Shown here in pieces: positions 42,801 to 54,288 of a stretch of DNA of 64,000 bases (within the stretch, counting starts at the first letter, position 1; each line of letters opens with the position of its first letter). Source of the stretch: Pomphorhynchus laevis (Eukaryota; Acanthocephala; Palaeacanthocephala; Echinorhynchida; Pomphorhynchidae); NCBI GenBank assembly GCA_012934845.2, contig WNNJ02000357.1, positions 55,709 to 119,708 of the forward strand. The letters run 5' to 3'. A program made the translations under genes and the position numbers. The notes under the pieces are model-generated. The model saw nothing but the letters and a program-made list of their open reading frames with translations. It was not told where the DNA came from and made no database searches.

Positions 42801-44000
42801 AAAAAAGCTGCATTGCCTTGACAAGGATAGGTGTTTTCCACCGCAGTTTGAACAGTGGAGGGGCATTTCACATTTACCAGAATGATCATATCACGATCCG
42901 CATATCCCACAAGTTGAGAGAAGATTGCATTTTGATGCCCAATGCCCCCATTGATGACACCTATTGCAATGCGGGTACGTCTGGGAATCTGAATCTGTAA
43001 CAGTGAAAGACGGGTAATGGCCCAGGAAGGGGTTATATGAGGAATTCGCAAGGCATTCTGCTTGGTCCACATACGTTGAGCAGAAGGCTACTGGTATCAT
43101 AGAAGGCCACTGGTATCATAGAAGGCCACTGGTACTCATTTGGAGCATAAAAGAGACACCGCATTTGGAGCATAAATAGGATGCCAGGCACTTACTCCCA
43201 GCAATCGAATCACTGCAAGAGGATGAGCCGCACACCCCACATGTAGCAGGGAGGGAGCAACTGGAGGTCCAGTGCCCCCCACTTTTGACACCTGCTACAG
43301 TGGGGGTATATATACTCTTTTTTACGTATGATGCGAAATCGTAGATTAAATCCCAAAAACGGGTTGCATACAGTTTTCTCAAGAATTTCTGCCCGCACCA
43401 AGGCAGCTGTGCCAAAGTCTGTATTGAGTGGGAAGCGATTCCTGCCCAACAAGGGGCGGATGTTTGATATATTAAATGTGTTTCGTAGTAATTAGAGATC
43501 ATCCTCTTCTAGATGTGAGGTAAGATTATTAATTTTGATAGAGGCAAGAATGGGTTTTGATTCAAATGTAGCTGAATCTGAGAATTTTTTTCAAAGTACC
43601 TCCTGTAACTATCTAGAATGTCCAGGGAGGCGATGAAAGTTCTTACTGAATTTTCATTGTATCGCACAAAATTAAATAAAATTCTGTTCTTTAGAGTTGT
43701 TGAAAATTCACGAAGAAATATATTAAAAGGCAGATGCCTCTCAGTAGGCTTTTTGAGGGTAATAATACCTAAATGGATCATTTTGGGTATAGGGGGAAGT
43801 AATTCTCCCTCCACAGGAACACCATAAACGTTACTCATTGTTGCTCCAGTCTTAATACGACAAGATGTTACCTTATTGTCATCTTTTTTCCCTTGGGAGT
43901 CGCTGATTTTCATTACCAAATCATTGAAATTTGCTTCTTTTGATGCTCCGAAAGCGCTAACACCACACATTTTTTCTGTTGAAGAAATAATAAATTAATG
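39830..44000 (-). mobile_element. Jockey-type LINE, copy J3 (old, nearly full length)
   Basis: ORF1 region at 43970-42345: LPPIPKMIHLGIITLKKPTE, zinc knuckles CNRCHQWGHWASKC and CSNCGGKHLSLSRQC, and a C-terminus like J2. ORF2 region at about 42350-39950, with RT boxes VAVFLDYSDAFDSISIPF, CVPQGSPLSPILYLAD and LAVYADDTTSLFF (40833-40525). Many frame changes, so it is older than J2. A small duplication (CCACTGGTATCATAGAAGG twice, 43085-43135) lies in ORF1. The 3' tail is AT-rich with AAATAAATAACAACTG near 39865. Confidence 0.85.
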
Positions 44001-44119
44001 ATTTTGTTACATAACAACACAAAAGGAAGAGTATTTACAGTCAATAGTCAACCAAAACTTCTTCAAATAGTTAGCCAAAAAACTTCTTCGGATTATCGAA
44101 ATCTTTACTCTCTTCTTCC

Positions 44120-46665
44120 AGCTTTTTATGGCCTTAAATCCATGGGAATCTGAGCCCTTAACCGATCCAACACGCCGCTTTCCGACTGAACCACCCGGGG
44201 TCTTTCACCCCCCGAAGAATCCAATCGGTGCGGACTATGCTGGGTAAACGAGAGACGAGGAGCTTAAGAAACCTAAGTCTTTGCTCTGGCGGACGTCCTC
44301 TCGAAAAGAGGACTAATCCCGAGATAGCCCAAGTGCCCTAAACGCGCACCTAGGTTTTCCCTTTCAATGACAGATGCTGGGCCCGTTTCAGAGACCAAAT
44401 AGCATTCTTCAGGATTTGTTTAAGTCTATCCAGGTCAGCTTTCGCCAACCACTTCACAGTAACGGTGAACCCCAGATATTTTACTCGACTTGTGAAGGTA
44501 GGGAGTAGTTCAGAGACAAATATAGAGAAGAGCGCAGAGAGTGCTAATCTCTTAAGTTTTTGCTTTGTTGCAGGGGTGCCATGAAAGACGACCACCTGCG
44601 ATTTTACGGAGTTTACAACAAGATTGAATTTCGGTAATTGGTCTTTTAATCCTAAAAAGAAGCGGCTGATGTCAGAGACGACGTCTTTACACCTGTGTCT
44701 AGCGAACAGGCTGTGGTGTCATCAGCGTACACCACTAGACGTTGTTCGCGTTTAAATATTTTAAATAGGTTAATGGAGGCAGCAAGATATAAGATAGGAG
44801 AAAGAGGTGAACTTTGAGGCACACCCGTAATAGGGTAGAACTGACGCGCATCAGGGTCGTATTCATAAAAAATCGCTTGGTGTGCAGCAGGATCTCCACC
44901 CTGTTTACAATTCTCGAAGGCAACCCGAGGGACCTGAGAGAAGAGATCACAAAGGGAATGGAGATTCGGTCAAATGCAGCAGAAAAGTCGAGGAAATCAG
45001 CCACAACAAGACGATGGCTGTTATCGCGGCAAAACTGATCCACCTGACCAACTGCTGAATGGACCGAGCGACCTTTGGCGAACCCATGAAAACCTGGAGG
45101 GATCAAATCACGCCTACTGAAATGGTCGCGAATTTTACGCGCAAGCGCTTTTTCGTAAATTGACACGAGGGCATTTTAAATCGAAATTGGTCACAGATCT
45201 TTAGGGCATGAGCGGGATTTTTTATTGGAAATAAAAACACGCTTACTAATATAAATGCCTGCTACATCGGATGGGAAGCATTGTGACGGCCAGCTCGAAT
45301 TTTCTCGGATTTGCTGTGAAAAGCTGACAGACTAGAAGAAAGTGGAGCGACGGATTTGGAGGTGCCCGGAAGTGGACCCCAAGAGTTGAGAATATCCGTA
45401 ACAGATAAATCCCTACTACTGAAGTCACCCTAAAGCGGGATTGGCTGAAGTGATTGAGTGACTCTATAATTATGTAGGGATAATGACTCCTCCAAAACTT
45501 TTGAAGCCCTATCTTACCTATCCAACCCAATGCCCTATCCTTCCAACACAAACTTCTCCTTCCTGAATATATTCCAGAAGGCAGACTGAGAAGGGTTAAG
45601 ACGAGCAATCTTCGTCTTATCCCCACTCAGCTGGAACCTATATCTAGTGCTTTAGTATTCATTCGAGAGGGTTTGTCTGGCGAAAGCAGAGATATTATAA
45701 AGGTTCAGCAATTTAGCTAGGACCTTGAATTTTGTCGGAGTGGAATTGCATAAGCGACCTTTATGGGTAGTCAATAAAAACGCGGTAGCTTGCGAAGTGA
45801 GATATGTATTAAATACGGTTAACCGCCCATTTCCTATTCTGGGGAAGAGCCGGATTGCAGCCTGAAAGAAGGTTACTCTGATCGGATCAAAGTGAAACCT
45901 CCTTTTCAGCAACGTATCCTCCTCTATCATGAGAGGTCATGAGAGGTGGTCAACTGTTGACGCGACTGCTCCGTGCAGATGTGTTTAAGTAACCACCTCG
46001 AGTGAAGCAGTAAAATGTCGAGGATAGAATTTGATGATGTGCAATGAAAGGTTGGGACCGATGGTTTGTAAATATAGTAATCGTTTCTGGTTTTGCGAAG
46101 TGATGCCTTGATCCAACGACCAGTTCTGTCGTTGAAGTACTCTAGTATCATTTCATAGCCGTTGTCGATAATACCATCCTGGAGGTCACGATTCTGGTTC
46201 ATTTACCCTGGACGAATGTAAACATTGGCTAGACTAAGGCGTTTACCGTTCTTACTGAGTAAAACTACCAGACAAGACAGGACTGGACATGAGTAGTTTA
46301 GCAAGAGGGAGGATCACTTTACTAAGGTCAAGAGTCCTTGAGATGAAGAGGAGTGAGGTGGGGTTATGTACGGAGTATAGTGGGAACATATATGCTTTGG
46401 GATAAATCGAGTAATATCCTGGGGAGACGGATAGACCACGTCTCCTGAAGGACTATAACATCTGCGTCTCTACCAGATAGAAGTCTAAGGGCAGAAGCAC
46501 CTCCCGAATTCCACTGAAGGATATTCAGTGAAAAAGGCTCACGAGTACTCTGCATTGTGATGGACTATTTGGATTAGGGGATTGCCAACCTAGACTGAGC
46601 TAGGAGCGGGAAGGTTTTTCCCCCATTACCGGTTTGGTCCAGGGGAGGCACTTGCTCCTGGAAAT
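44120..46665 (-). mobile_element. Jockey-type LINE, copy J4 (5' truncated in ORF1)
   Basis: ORF2 begins at 46555 with MQSTREPFSLNILQWNSGGA and runs in pieces (46202-45927, 45930-45652, 45626-45246, 45166-44735, 44595-44350) to a tail near 44120. A short end of ORF1 (46560-46660) remains. The RT core still shows SIYEKALARKIRDHFSR and FLDFSAAFDRISIPFV. Several small deletions. Its 3' end lies next to the 5' end of J3, and its truncated 5' end lies next to the 3' tail of J5. Confidence 0.85.
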
Positions 46666-46679
46666 ACTCCGACAACGTT

Positions 46680-48365
46680 TTTTTACTGAAAATATTATTA
46701 AATTTTCATTACTGCAACAACACAATAAATAATAAGGATTTTCTTAAATAACTACAACTGCTAAATACCATTAAAAAACAAACATCGGAAAAAATTCGAG
46801 AACAGTTATAAGTCAGTCAGACAACTTCACCAACCGTCTTCTTTCTTCTACTGCCTCAGGTTTAGGGGGATCTGAGCCCCCAACCGATCCAACACGCCGC
46901 TCTACGACTGAACCACTCGGGGTCTTTCACCCCCTCCCGGAAAATGCATTCGGCGCGGACTATGCTGTGTAAGCGAGAGACGAGGAATTTAGGAAATAAC
47001 CTTTGCTCTAGGGGAACGTGCTCTCGAAAAGAAGACTAATCCCGAGATTGCCAAAGTGCCCCAAAGGCGCACTTTGGTTTTCCTTTCAATGACAGATGTT
47101 GAGCCCGTTTCAGGGCCCACCTAGCTTTCTTCAGGATACGTTTTAGTTTGTCCACGTCAGCTTTCACCGACTAGTTCACCGTAACGGTGAGCCCCATCTC
47201 TTAAGTGTTTGCTTTGTTGCAAGGGTGCCCTGAAAGACCACTACCTGCGATTTGGCGAAGTTTAAAATAAGATTAAACCGGATTAACTGGTCTTTTAATC
47301 TTAAAAAGAATAGGCTAATGTCCTAGACTACATCTTTGCACTTGAGTCCAGAGAACAGGGCTGTGATATCATCAGCATATAGCACTAGGCGTTGTTGGCG
47401 TTTAGATATTTTAAAGAGTTCAATGGAAGCAGCAAGAAACAAGATATGAGAAAGATGTGATCCTTGGGACTCACCTGTAATAGGTTAGAACTGACGCGCA
47501 CGAGGGTCTTATTCATAAAAGAATCGCTTGGTGTACAGCAGTATCTCTACCCTGTTAACAATTCTGTCAGGAACCCGAAGGGACCTTAGAAAAGAGATTA
47601 CAAAGGAAATGGAGATGCGGTAAGTGATATCGTCTGCATCAAGTTCGGTAAATTTAAGATTGTAGCCGAGAAATGGATTAAACACGGAGTTCGCGAGAAT
47701 TTCTGCATGATCAACCGACGACGAGCAAAAAGCAATTGATAAAGGAAAACCATTTTTACTCTTAACGGTCTTAAACTTGATAATTTGTATACCCGTTTGA
47801 GTGATTCTACATCTTTATCCTCTAAGTACGGATGTATATTATTAATTTTTAAAGATGCCTGACTCGGTTTGTACTGTAACGTACCAAATTGCTTTAAATT
47901 TGAGTTAAAGAATCTTTCATACTCCTTCGCTAAATCTCATGTAGCGAAGGAAATCTTAATTTCCGATTCATGAAGTTTAACAAAAGCTTCAATATTCTCT
48001 TAAGAGAACCCGTCTTACGTCTTTACGAAGTGTTACAGCCAAACAAGGAATGGTATAAATAATAAGTTTAGTAGAGATTATGCCTTAGTGAGCATTAAAC
48101 CAGGATAGCAAGATCACAAGAGGAAGAGAAAAATAGTGATGTTATGTACCGAGCATATTGGGTATCAATCTACAATGGTAAAAATCGATTAATGTCCTGA
48201 TGATTCTGGATCGATTTAGTATTTTAAAGGACGATGACGTCAACATCTCTACTTTGCCGTAGGGTAGAAAAATCTCCCAGATTCCAGTGAAGGATTCTAT
48301 TTAAAAAGGGTCTCGACTACCTTCCGTTTTGCTATCTTACAGTGTAATAGACAATCCACCACTTT
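46680..48365 (-). mobile_element. Jockey-type LINE, copy J5 (rearranged)
   Basis: The 3' tail and RT end lie at 46680-47625 (DNA closely like J4 44140-44980). Then ORF1-like sequence follows at 47625-47960 (matching the LPPHLGQKDIDDL to CNPFLGFNLKF region of J2), then endonuclease-region sequence at 48010-48360. The order nuclease, ORF1, RT is not natural, so the stretch is either two truncated copies or one with internal deletion and rearrangement. It carries no open reading frame of note. Confidence 0.7.
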
Positions 48366-48494
48366 ATTCCCTCGAAAATAAGACATTCTAAAGTTTGATT
48401 GTTAGAAAACACAAAAAACAAAGATACATCAAAAATAAGGGAGCTAAAATATCTAAAAAACATGCCAACTAAAATATCTAAACAACAAGAATCA

Positions 48495-49140
48495 TTTGAA
48501 GAATGTCATATACTCCTGTTCATTAGTAGAATTTAAATTATGATATTTCTTATCCACTTGGTCTTCATCATTTTTTAAATTATTTTTCATATTTAAAAGT
48601 CTAAAAGCTACAAAATATTCTAATTCACAATATTTTTGTCCCGGCATACGTAGGGATTGAATATACTTATGATCTTAAAATCCTTCCAATTATGTTATTA
48701 AATTCATATTTTCCGCTATCCGATATATAACTTCTATATGCCTATAAGTCGCACTATATAGAATTAGAGAAATTATTATAAAAGAATCTTCCGTCTTTTA
48801 CATGAAAATTTCAATCTTTAAAGTTGTATTTATATTTGACTTCATAAAATATTGTTTCGGTATTGTTTGAAATTGTCTTTGTAATGATAACATCTCTCAA
48901 AAGTAATTTTTTCAATAATTCATGTAATTTATCTGTATTCATGTCCTCTACCAATATTTCGCAAGCTTCAAAAGGGTTTATAATAAATTCTTCAGATATC
49001 ATTTTCATAATGTCATAACATATATTTCTAACTATCTATACGACCGTATTTTGAAATTAAAAGTTTTTGTTCGGGGCTTTCATCTTCTATAGCTTCTGCC
49101 ATCCAATCATTAATTCGATCACCCTAAAATTTCTGAAATG
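48495..49140 (-). pseudogene. Unrecognised AT-rich coding relic
   Basis: An open piece at 49008-48811 encodes MKMISEEFIINPFEACEILV then EDMNTDKLHELLKKLLLRDV. A second piece at about 48652-48497 encodes MPGQKYCELEYFVAFRLLNM and an Asn/Lys-rich tail to a stop. A coding-like run WMAEAIEDESPEQKLLISKY lies at 49110-49040. Together they suggest one decayed gene on this strand. I do not recognise it. Confidence 0.3.
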
Positions 49141-49144
49141 ATAT

Positions 49145-52100
49145 ATTTATAGCACATCGAGTGTTTTATAAAATGAAGTCATTCCCTATTGATATTAAAT
49201 TTAAATATATTTTAACGTGTTTGTATTTTTTATGCCTTTAAATGTTCAGAAAATAAGTTCATGATTATCACAAGACTTGCCTCACATGCAAGTCCAAAGT
49301 TTCAAAGCTAGATATGATGTGTTTTTCACAGCATGAGCATACAAGACTTCAATGCACATGCTTGTTTTATTCAAATCAACAAATATATTCTCGTTAATAT
49401 TATTAGGTATGCTTTTTAGATTAGAAAAATGATATACCCTACACTAAATTTGGTATTTGCTTCCATGATTGGTGTAAATGTGAACCTTGCATGTGATGGT
49501 TGAGTCTTTGCAAATTTAACGTTTTCTTGTGCCTTTAAAAGTTATTGTTCTTTTGTTTTCTTGCTCGAAGTACCTTAGTACTTGGTCAAAATCGATTAAA
49601 TTCTCAAGTTTGATGGAATATATTTCATAAGATCACATATAGTATTGATGCGTTCGACATCAAACGATTTTGCGTTGATAGTTAATGATCTACATAATGT
49701 ATGAACACAGGAAACTTAATTATACCGTTTCTTAAATTTTTATATCTAACCATTCGAACATTAAAAATTTTGTATTTCATTTTTATCGGCACTTAACCAA
49801 TTTTGCTTTTAAATACGTATCCTTAACCACAAAATCCTTATGATTCATGTTTCTAACACAGTTTATCAGTTGGCTTTCATTTTTCTTATATGATGTACAC
49901 CTTCTAGATCATCCAAATTTACGACATTGTATTATAGACATATTTTCGTCTTGTAAGGTTTCAAACGATTTTTCTTTTTAATAAAACCAAAACTTAACAT
50001 TTATAGTGTCTAATAATACTTAGCTGCTATTTTGGTTTGGTTTTACTTGATCTATCTTCATTCTCAGATTTTTATCCTTGATTACATCGATTTGAATTTA
50101 AAATTATAACTTATTATATTGCCTTTAATATTTTCAAACATAAGAGAGTTTAATATTTATTAAAGATCTCGAAAATTAGGCATCTCAATTCCCTCGTAAA
50201 TAAGATAAAACTCTTATTTTTGAGAGTATGGACGTGTTTTATTTTCGATGGAAGATGGTTGTTATGCTCGATGACAGGGAGATTGCATCATCCCGTTATC
50301 GTCGCTTTTAACTGTGGGCTAGTCTAACCTGTGTGTTAGTTTCGTGTTAGTGTTGCTTGTAAGAACATCATCTACCGTTTTGCCTATTTTCCAGCCTTTG
50401 ACAATTAAATTATGTTCGGATTGATACTATCAGCATTAGTCAATGTCGATCTTTTGTTAGATCATAAATTGCTGAAACTTTGACGCTTATTTATGGTTTT
50501 AATATGCATATGTCAAAGTTCTTTACTTTTATTTCTACAATCATTGCGTGTTCAGCTAGTCTTCTATCAATCAAAATAGTTATTTAATTGTAAATTGAGT
50601 GATTAGTTGAACCTTTAGAAAAAATAACAGCATCAGCGAATGAGCCCGCATTTAAGTCTTTGAGATTGTGTCTATTCAGTCGTCATATAGAGTTTGCATC
50701 TCCGAAAATGAATGATGCCATTCTCCTTAAAACTATAAGTGTGGACATGTTTCATCAGTGTGCGATTGCGCAGGTCTGGCAGGATTGTCGGTTATCTGAA
50801 AGGCCTTCATGTGCGACAATTTTGACGACGGATATACGTAAAGTCATGAGCTCCTACTAATTTGGATGCTTAATTTGCCCCAATAAAATTGTTGTATGCA
50901 GAATTAGATAACAGTAGTCTATTATCAATAGTAGTTTTCAACAGTAGTTCAAAGAAACGACAATTTATTAACGACATCGGTTCATTACAATATTTCAATA
51001 GCTGCTGTTATCATACATTTTATAAATGAATTGATTCCATTTTATAAATAAATTACAGTTAAACGAAGCAAGTGGACATTTTCAAAAGTCAATAGCAGCA
51101 TTTGGTCGTATTGGCCCATTCTTCGAAGTGAGGAATCGAAGATTGTTAATTACAAAACAATCAAATCAATGTTGGTCTTATCGTACAAATTTGAGTTTAT
51201 GTTGATGATTTTTACGGTCGCTGTATTCGGTTTATACTAAGCCGAACTCTAATTTATTACTATCAAAGTAACTAATTAAAAGCTTGACTATCCCCAAGAA
51301 AGAAATTCGGAATATCCACGTAAATTTCCTCGCAGTGTTGGCTCATAGATAACTCAATTTAATTTTTACTTCAAGTTGACACATAAATAACTGTACTTGA
51401 GTGGGCTACTATTTATTGTCATAAACTATATTGCTTCTACTTGTGCCACGTTTATTGCATGTTTTGTGGATATACTCAATATAACATTTTATTGGCCTTT
51501 CGTTTTGCATCAATTATTAAGTAAATTAATGGATAAACTGCTAAAACACGAAACTCCTAATGTCGATGACGACGGTTCAAAAGCTACTGAAGAATGAAAA
51601 TACTGAGAAACCTTTTATGTCGTTACTATTAGTCGTCACAGATGGAACAGAGAAACACAATCACTAATTTTTGTTCAATTTAAGTATTTTATATTGATGT
51701 CTGCGACATTCAAAAACTTAATACTCAACGATTTAGGGTCATACTTAATCGTTTATACTTAATTAAATTCACATTTACTAATTAAATTCATCAATAGCTA
51801 TAATTTTTCCTTAATGCATTGTTTACTATATCTTTAGTATGCATCTGGAACAAATAACAGCTGAAAAAAACGCATTTAGAACTGCCAGCCCATTTTTGTT
51901 CAATTGAGCCCATTTCGTTTAATTTTCCAAGTCTAACTTAGGCTGTGAAGGCGCTCAAACACAGGTTGAAGAGGATTTTATGAAGGATTCTTGTATCACA
52001 ATTATTTAATCTTTTTATCGTGGTATTTCTAATCATAATATGTTTTCTTATATTACTTTTATTATTACCTGAAAGTACAAGAGGTTTTAACTATTAGAAA

Positions 52101-52480
52101 TTGTGATCTTAACAGTGTCTTTTGTACAAGTGGATTCTTAAATCTTTATAATTTCCCAAGCAATGTGTTAATAGTGTGAACACACTATTTTTGCACACTT
52201 TAGTTTGGATATCTAAAACGTTGAGTGAATTAATTTGGATGCTGCAACTAAAAACCGAAACGATAAAAATTGTGAATGGCCGCTCTTTCATAAATCATAA
52301 GTGATTGATGAAAATATCTGGCAATTTTTATCTCTTGGTTGTTTATATTTATTAAATAAATATATAATTAAGATTTATTTACAAATAACATTAAACAATG
52401 AGATTTATCCTTCAAGATGATAAGAGTTGCTAACAATAAAAATTATAGAATGAACAATTGCATACACGAGCGAGTATCAT
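49145..52480. other. Long intronic stretch with two unassigned + strand frames
   Basis: Mostly AT-rich. Two frames stand out weakly: 50629-50863, after an ATAACAG acceptor-like site, encoding FKSLRLCLFSRHIEFASPK and MFHQCAIAQVWQDCRLSERP to a stop; and 51397-51597, hydrophobic (FIVINYIASTCATFIACFVD) with an acidic end. Neither fits the reductase nor any family I know. Nothing else is seen. Confidence 0.35.
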
Positions 52481-52481
52481 C

Positions 52482-52942
52482 ATTTGGTCGGCTTCATAAA
52501 TTATCCTCGTGTGAATTCTTTAATCCTAGATGCAGCACTGTACACTACAATCAGCGTAGGTGGACCTCATCAGCAGTGAGCCTACGCCTACCTTTCGTGT
52601 TTCGGTCCTTTAATGATCTGCTGAAATTTTCCTCTGCTGCCTTTCTGTAAAAACAAACGATACAGTTTGTAAGAAAAACATTTCCACTTGTGCAAACTGT
52701 ACGTTGTATCCGTCTTTTGTAACAAAAAGGCGGAGATAGCACTACAGTTCAAAACAAACTGTATCGTTTGTTTTTACAGAAAGGCAGCAGAGGAAAATTT
52801 CAGCAGATCATTAAAGGACCGAAACACGAAAGGTAGGCGTAGGCTCACTGCTGATGAGGTCCACCTACGCTGATTGTAGTGTACAGTGCTGCATCTAGGA
52901 TTAAAGAATTCACACGAGGATAATTTATGAAGCCGACCAAAT
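52482..52942. repeat. Perfect inverted repeat: two 189-bp arms around an 83-bp spacer
   Basis: The arm at 52482-52670 is the exact reverse complement of 52754-52942 as far as I can read, with equal length and no gap. The outer end is ATTTGGTCGGCTTCATAAAT and the inner end GATACAGTTTGT. Both arms carry the same frame (NCIVCFYRKAAEENFSRSLK, LTADEVHLR), which is why a short ORF appears on each strand. It lies just ahead of host exon C. Confidence 0.9.
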
Positions 52943-53218
52943 AATAAAAATTATGTTGAGCTTAAATTTATCCGTCAATTTATTAAGGAAGCATATTGAT
53001 GATCTAGCTGAATATCTTAGCTAATTTAAAAAAATATTTGGTATATTTTTCATAACGATTAGAATATTTAAGACGGTAGTAATGCCTTTACAATCGATAT
53101 TTTTTAAACGTAATAGCTCTGTGTTGACAGTAATATCACCTTATTCTAAATTAAAAATATACTTAAATTAACCACGTTTTGTTTATATTTTTGCGAATTT
53201 TATCCGTATAATGTTTAG

Positions 53219-53412
53219 ATGATGATTTAAGTCAAAAGCCACCGTTACCAACTCACTGCTCAGTAAGAGAAGCATTGGCAAAGTTTTTAGATGTCAACGG
53301 CCCTGTCAATATATGTCTTCTATCTCAAATTTTCAACTCAAAAGCAGGATCGAACGATATCTACTCTCAACCGAATTTTCACCAATATAATGGAATAGCT
53401 TTTCAAGATAAA
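53219..53412 (+). CDS. Host exon C: diflavin reductase, FAD domain connecting region
   Basis: An exon between the acceptor TAATGTTTAG and donor GTATGT. It has 2 bases and 64 codons, ending on a codon boundary. It encodes DDLSQKPPLPTHCSVREALA then KFLDVNGPVNICLLSQIF, matching the P.P.T.RTALTYYLDI..P...+L..LA segment that follows the GDH motif in cytochrome P450 reductase. The end, SNDIYSQPNFHQYNGIAFQD, is less conserved. The next exon would lie to the right but is not found before the bacterial join. Together exons A to C give about 136 consecutive residues of the FAD domain. Confidence 0.9.
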
Positions 53413-53723
53413 GTATGTCAAAGAAAATATTTAAAGAATGTATCAAACATTTAAGAAATGACACAAGCAAACAAAACATTAAAATAATTTTATGTTATAT
53501 TGTGCCATATTAGAGCTGTATTTTAGACGATAACATATGGCATTTATGTAAAAAAAGCAATGACGTATTACTGGCAAAATCCTTTAATATTATGTTATCT
53601 ATTTCGTCTCTTCTTCATTTCCAGCTCGTTGCTTCTTTAGTATATGTCATAGTCTTGTATCACACATATACTCTGATTCCTGTACTATATTCGATTATAC
53701 ATATTATATATAATACTATTTAT

Positions 53724-54029
53724 TTCCCATAAGATTACTTTCGTGTGTCAACTTATGTTTCTTTGGCATTTTTATTTACACGAGAAAAAAGAGAGAATTA
53801 CGTATCTGTGTTATTGACTTTCGATCAAGCTAGTGATCCTTCTCAAAATTAAGTCTAAAATACAGTATTACAGCTTTTATACACTATCTAGTCACTAAAC
53901 ATGGAAGAATCACACTTAATGCCTTTTGATCTCAGTCCATTGAGTCGTGTGGAAGTTTTAAATTGCAATTTGACTTGTTTCCGTCCATCAATATTTCCGT
54001 TTTATGAATGTACAGCGATTCGAGGATTA
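53724..54029 (-). repeat. LTR-like direct repeat of P6, 3' copy
   Basis: Covers the last part of the nuclease gene and the untranslated tail. It includes a hammerhead-like motif at 53850-53816: TTGAGAA, stem GATCA/TGATC with loop CTAGCT, then GAAAGTC. The partner is 56274-56582, about 309 bases and roughly 90 percent similar by eye. Confidence 0.85.
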
Positions 54030-54288
54030 ATCTTCTAAAGCTGTTAGGTTCTTTCTCTAAAATTACAACTTTATCGAAATCGATCTGGTGATCGTTCCTT
54101 AATGAATGATTCAAGATAGCGGAGGACGCGTCACTTCTTTTACATGCACTGTGATGCTCCTTTACACGTGTTGTCACCGTTCGTTTCGTTTGCCCAACAT
54201 ATGATGCATTGCAATCCATACAATTAATTTTGTAAACCACACCCGTTTTTTGCTTTTCCATAGGCTTTCTTTTGAATAAGGATGTCAA
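53932..54288 (-). pseudogene. P6 GIY-YIG endonuclease domain
   Basis: 118 open codons: VVYKINCMDCNASYVGQTKR, TRVKEHHSACKRSDASSAI, LNHSLRNDHQIDFDKVVI and a final LILESLYIHKTEI. All motifs of the PLE nuclease are present, including the catalytic-type Y, R and E positions, so this domain alone is still well preserved. Confidence 0.85.

Larger units (their letters stand above)
34228..53218 (+). other. Giant host intron B-C (about 19.0 kb)
   Basis: From donor GTATGT to the acceptor TAATGTTTAG at 53209-53218. It holds a CR1/Jockey-like LINE end, a Cys-rich-headed LINE-like element, Jockey-type copies J3-J5 and a perfect inverted repeat. Confidence 0.8.

Noticed and set aside
39830-48365. Head-to-tail chain of Jockey-type LINEs (J3, J4, J5), each 3' end beside the previous copy's 5' end, reminiscent of retrotransposon telomeres in flies.
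   Set aside because: The chain lies inside an intron between host exons B and C, so it is not a chromosome end. The common direction is explained by antisense bias in introns.
52551-52873. Two small ORFs on opposite strands with the same peptide.
   Set aside because: They are the two arms of one inverted repeat, so they are not independent evidence of a gene.
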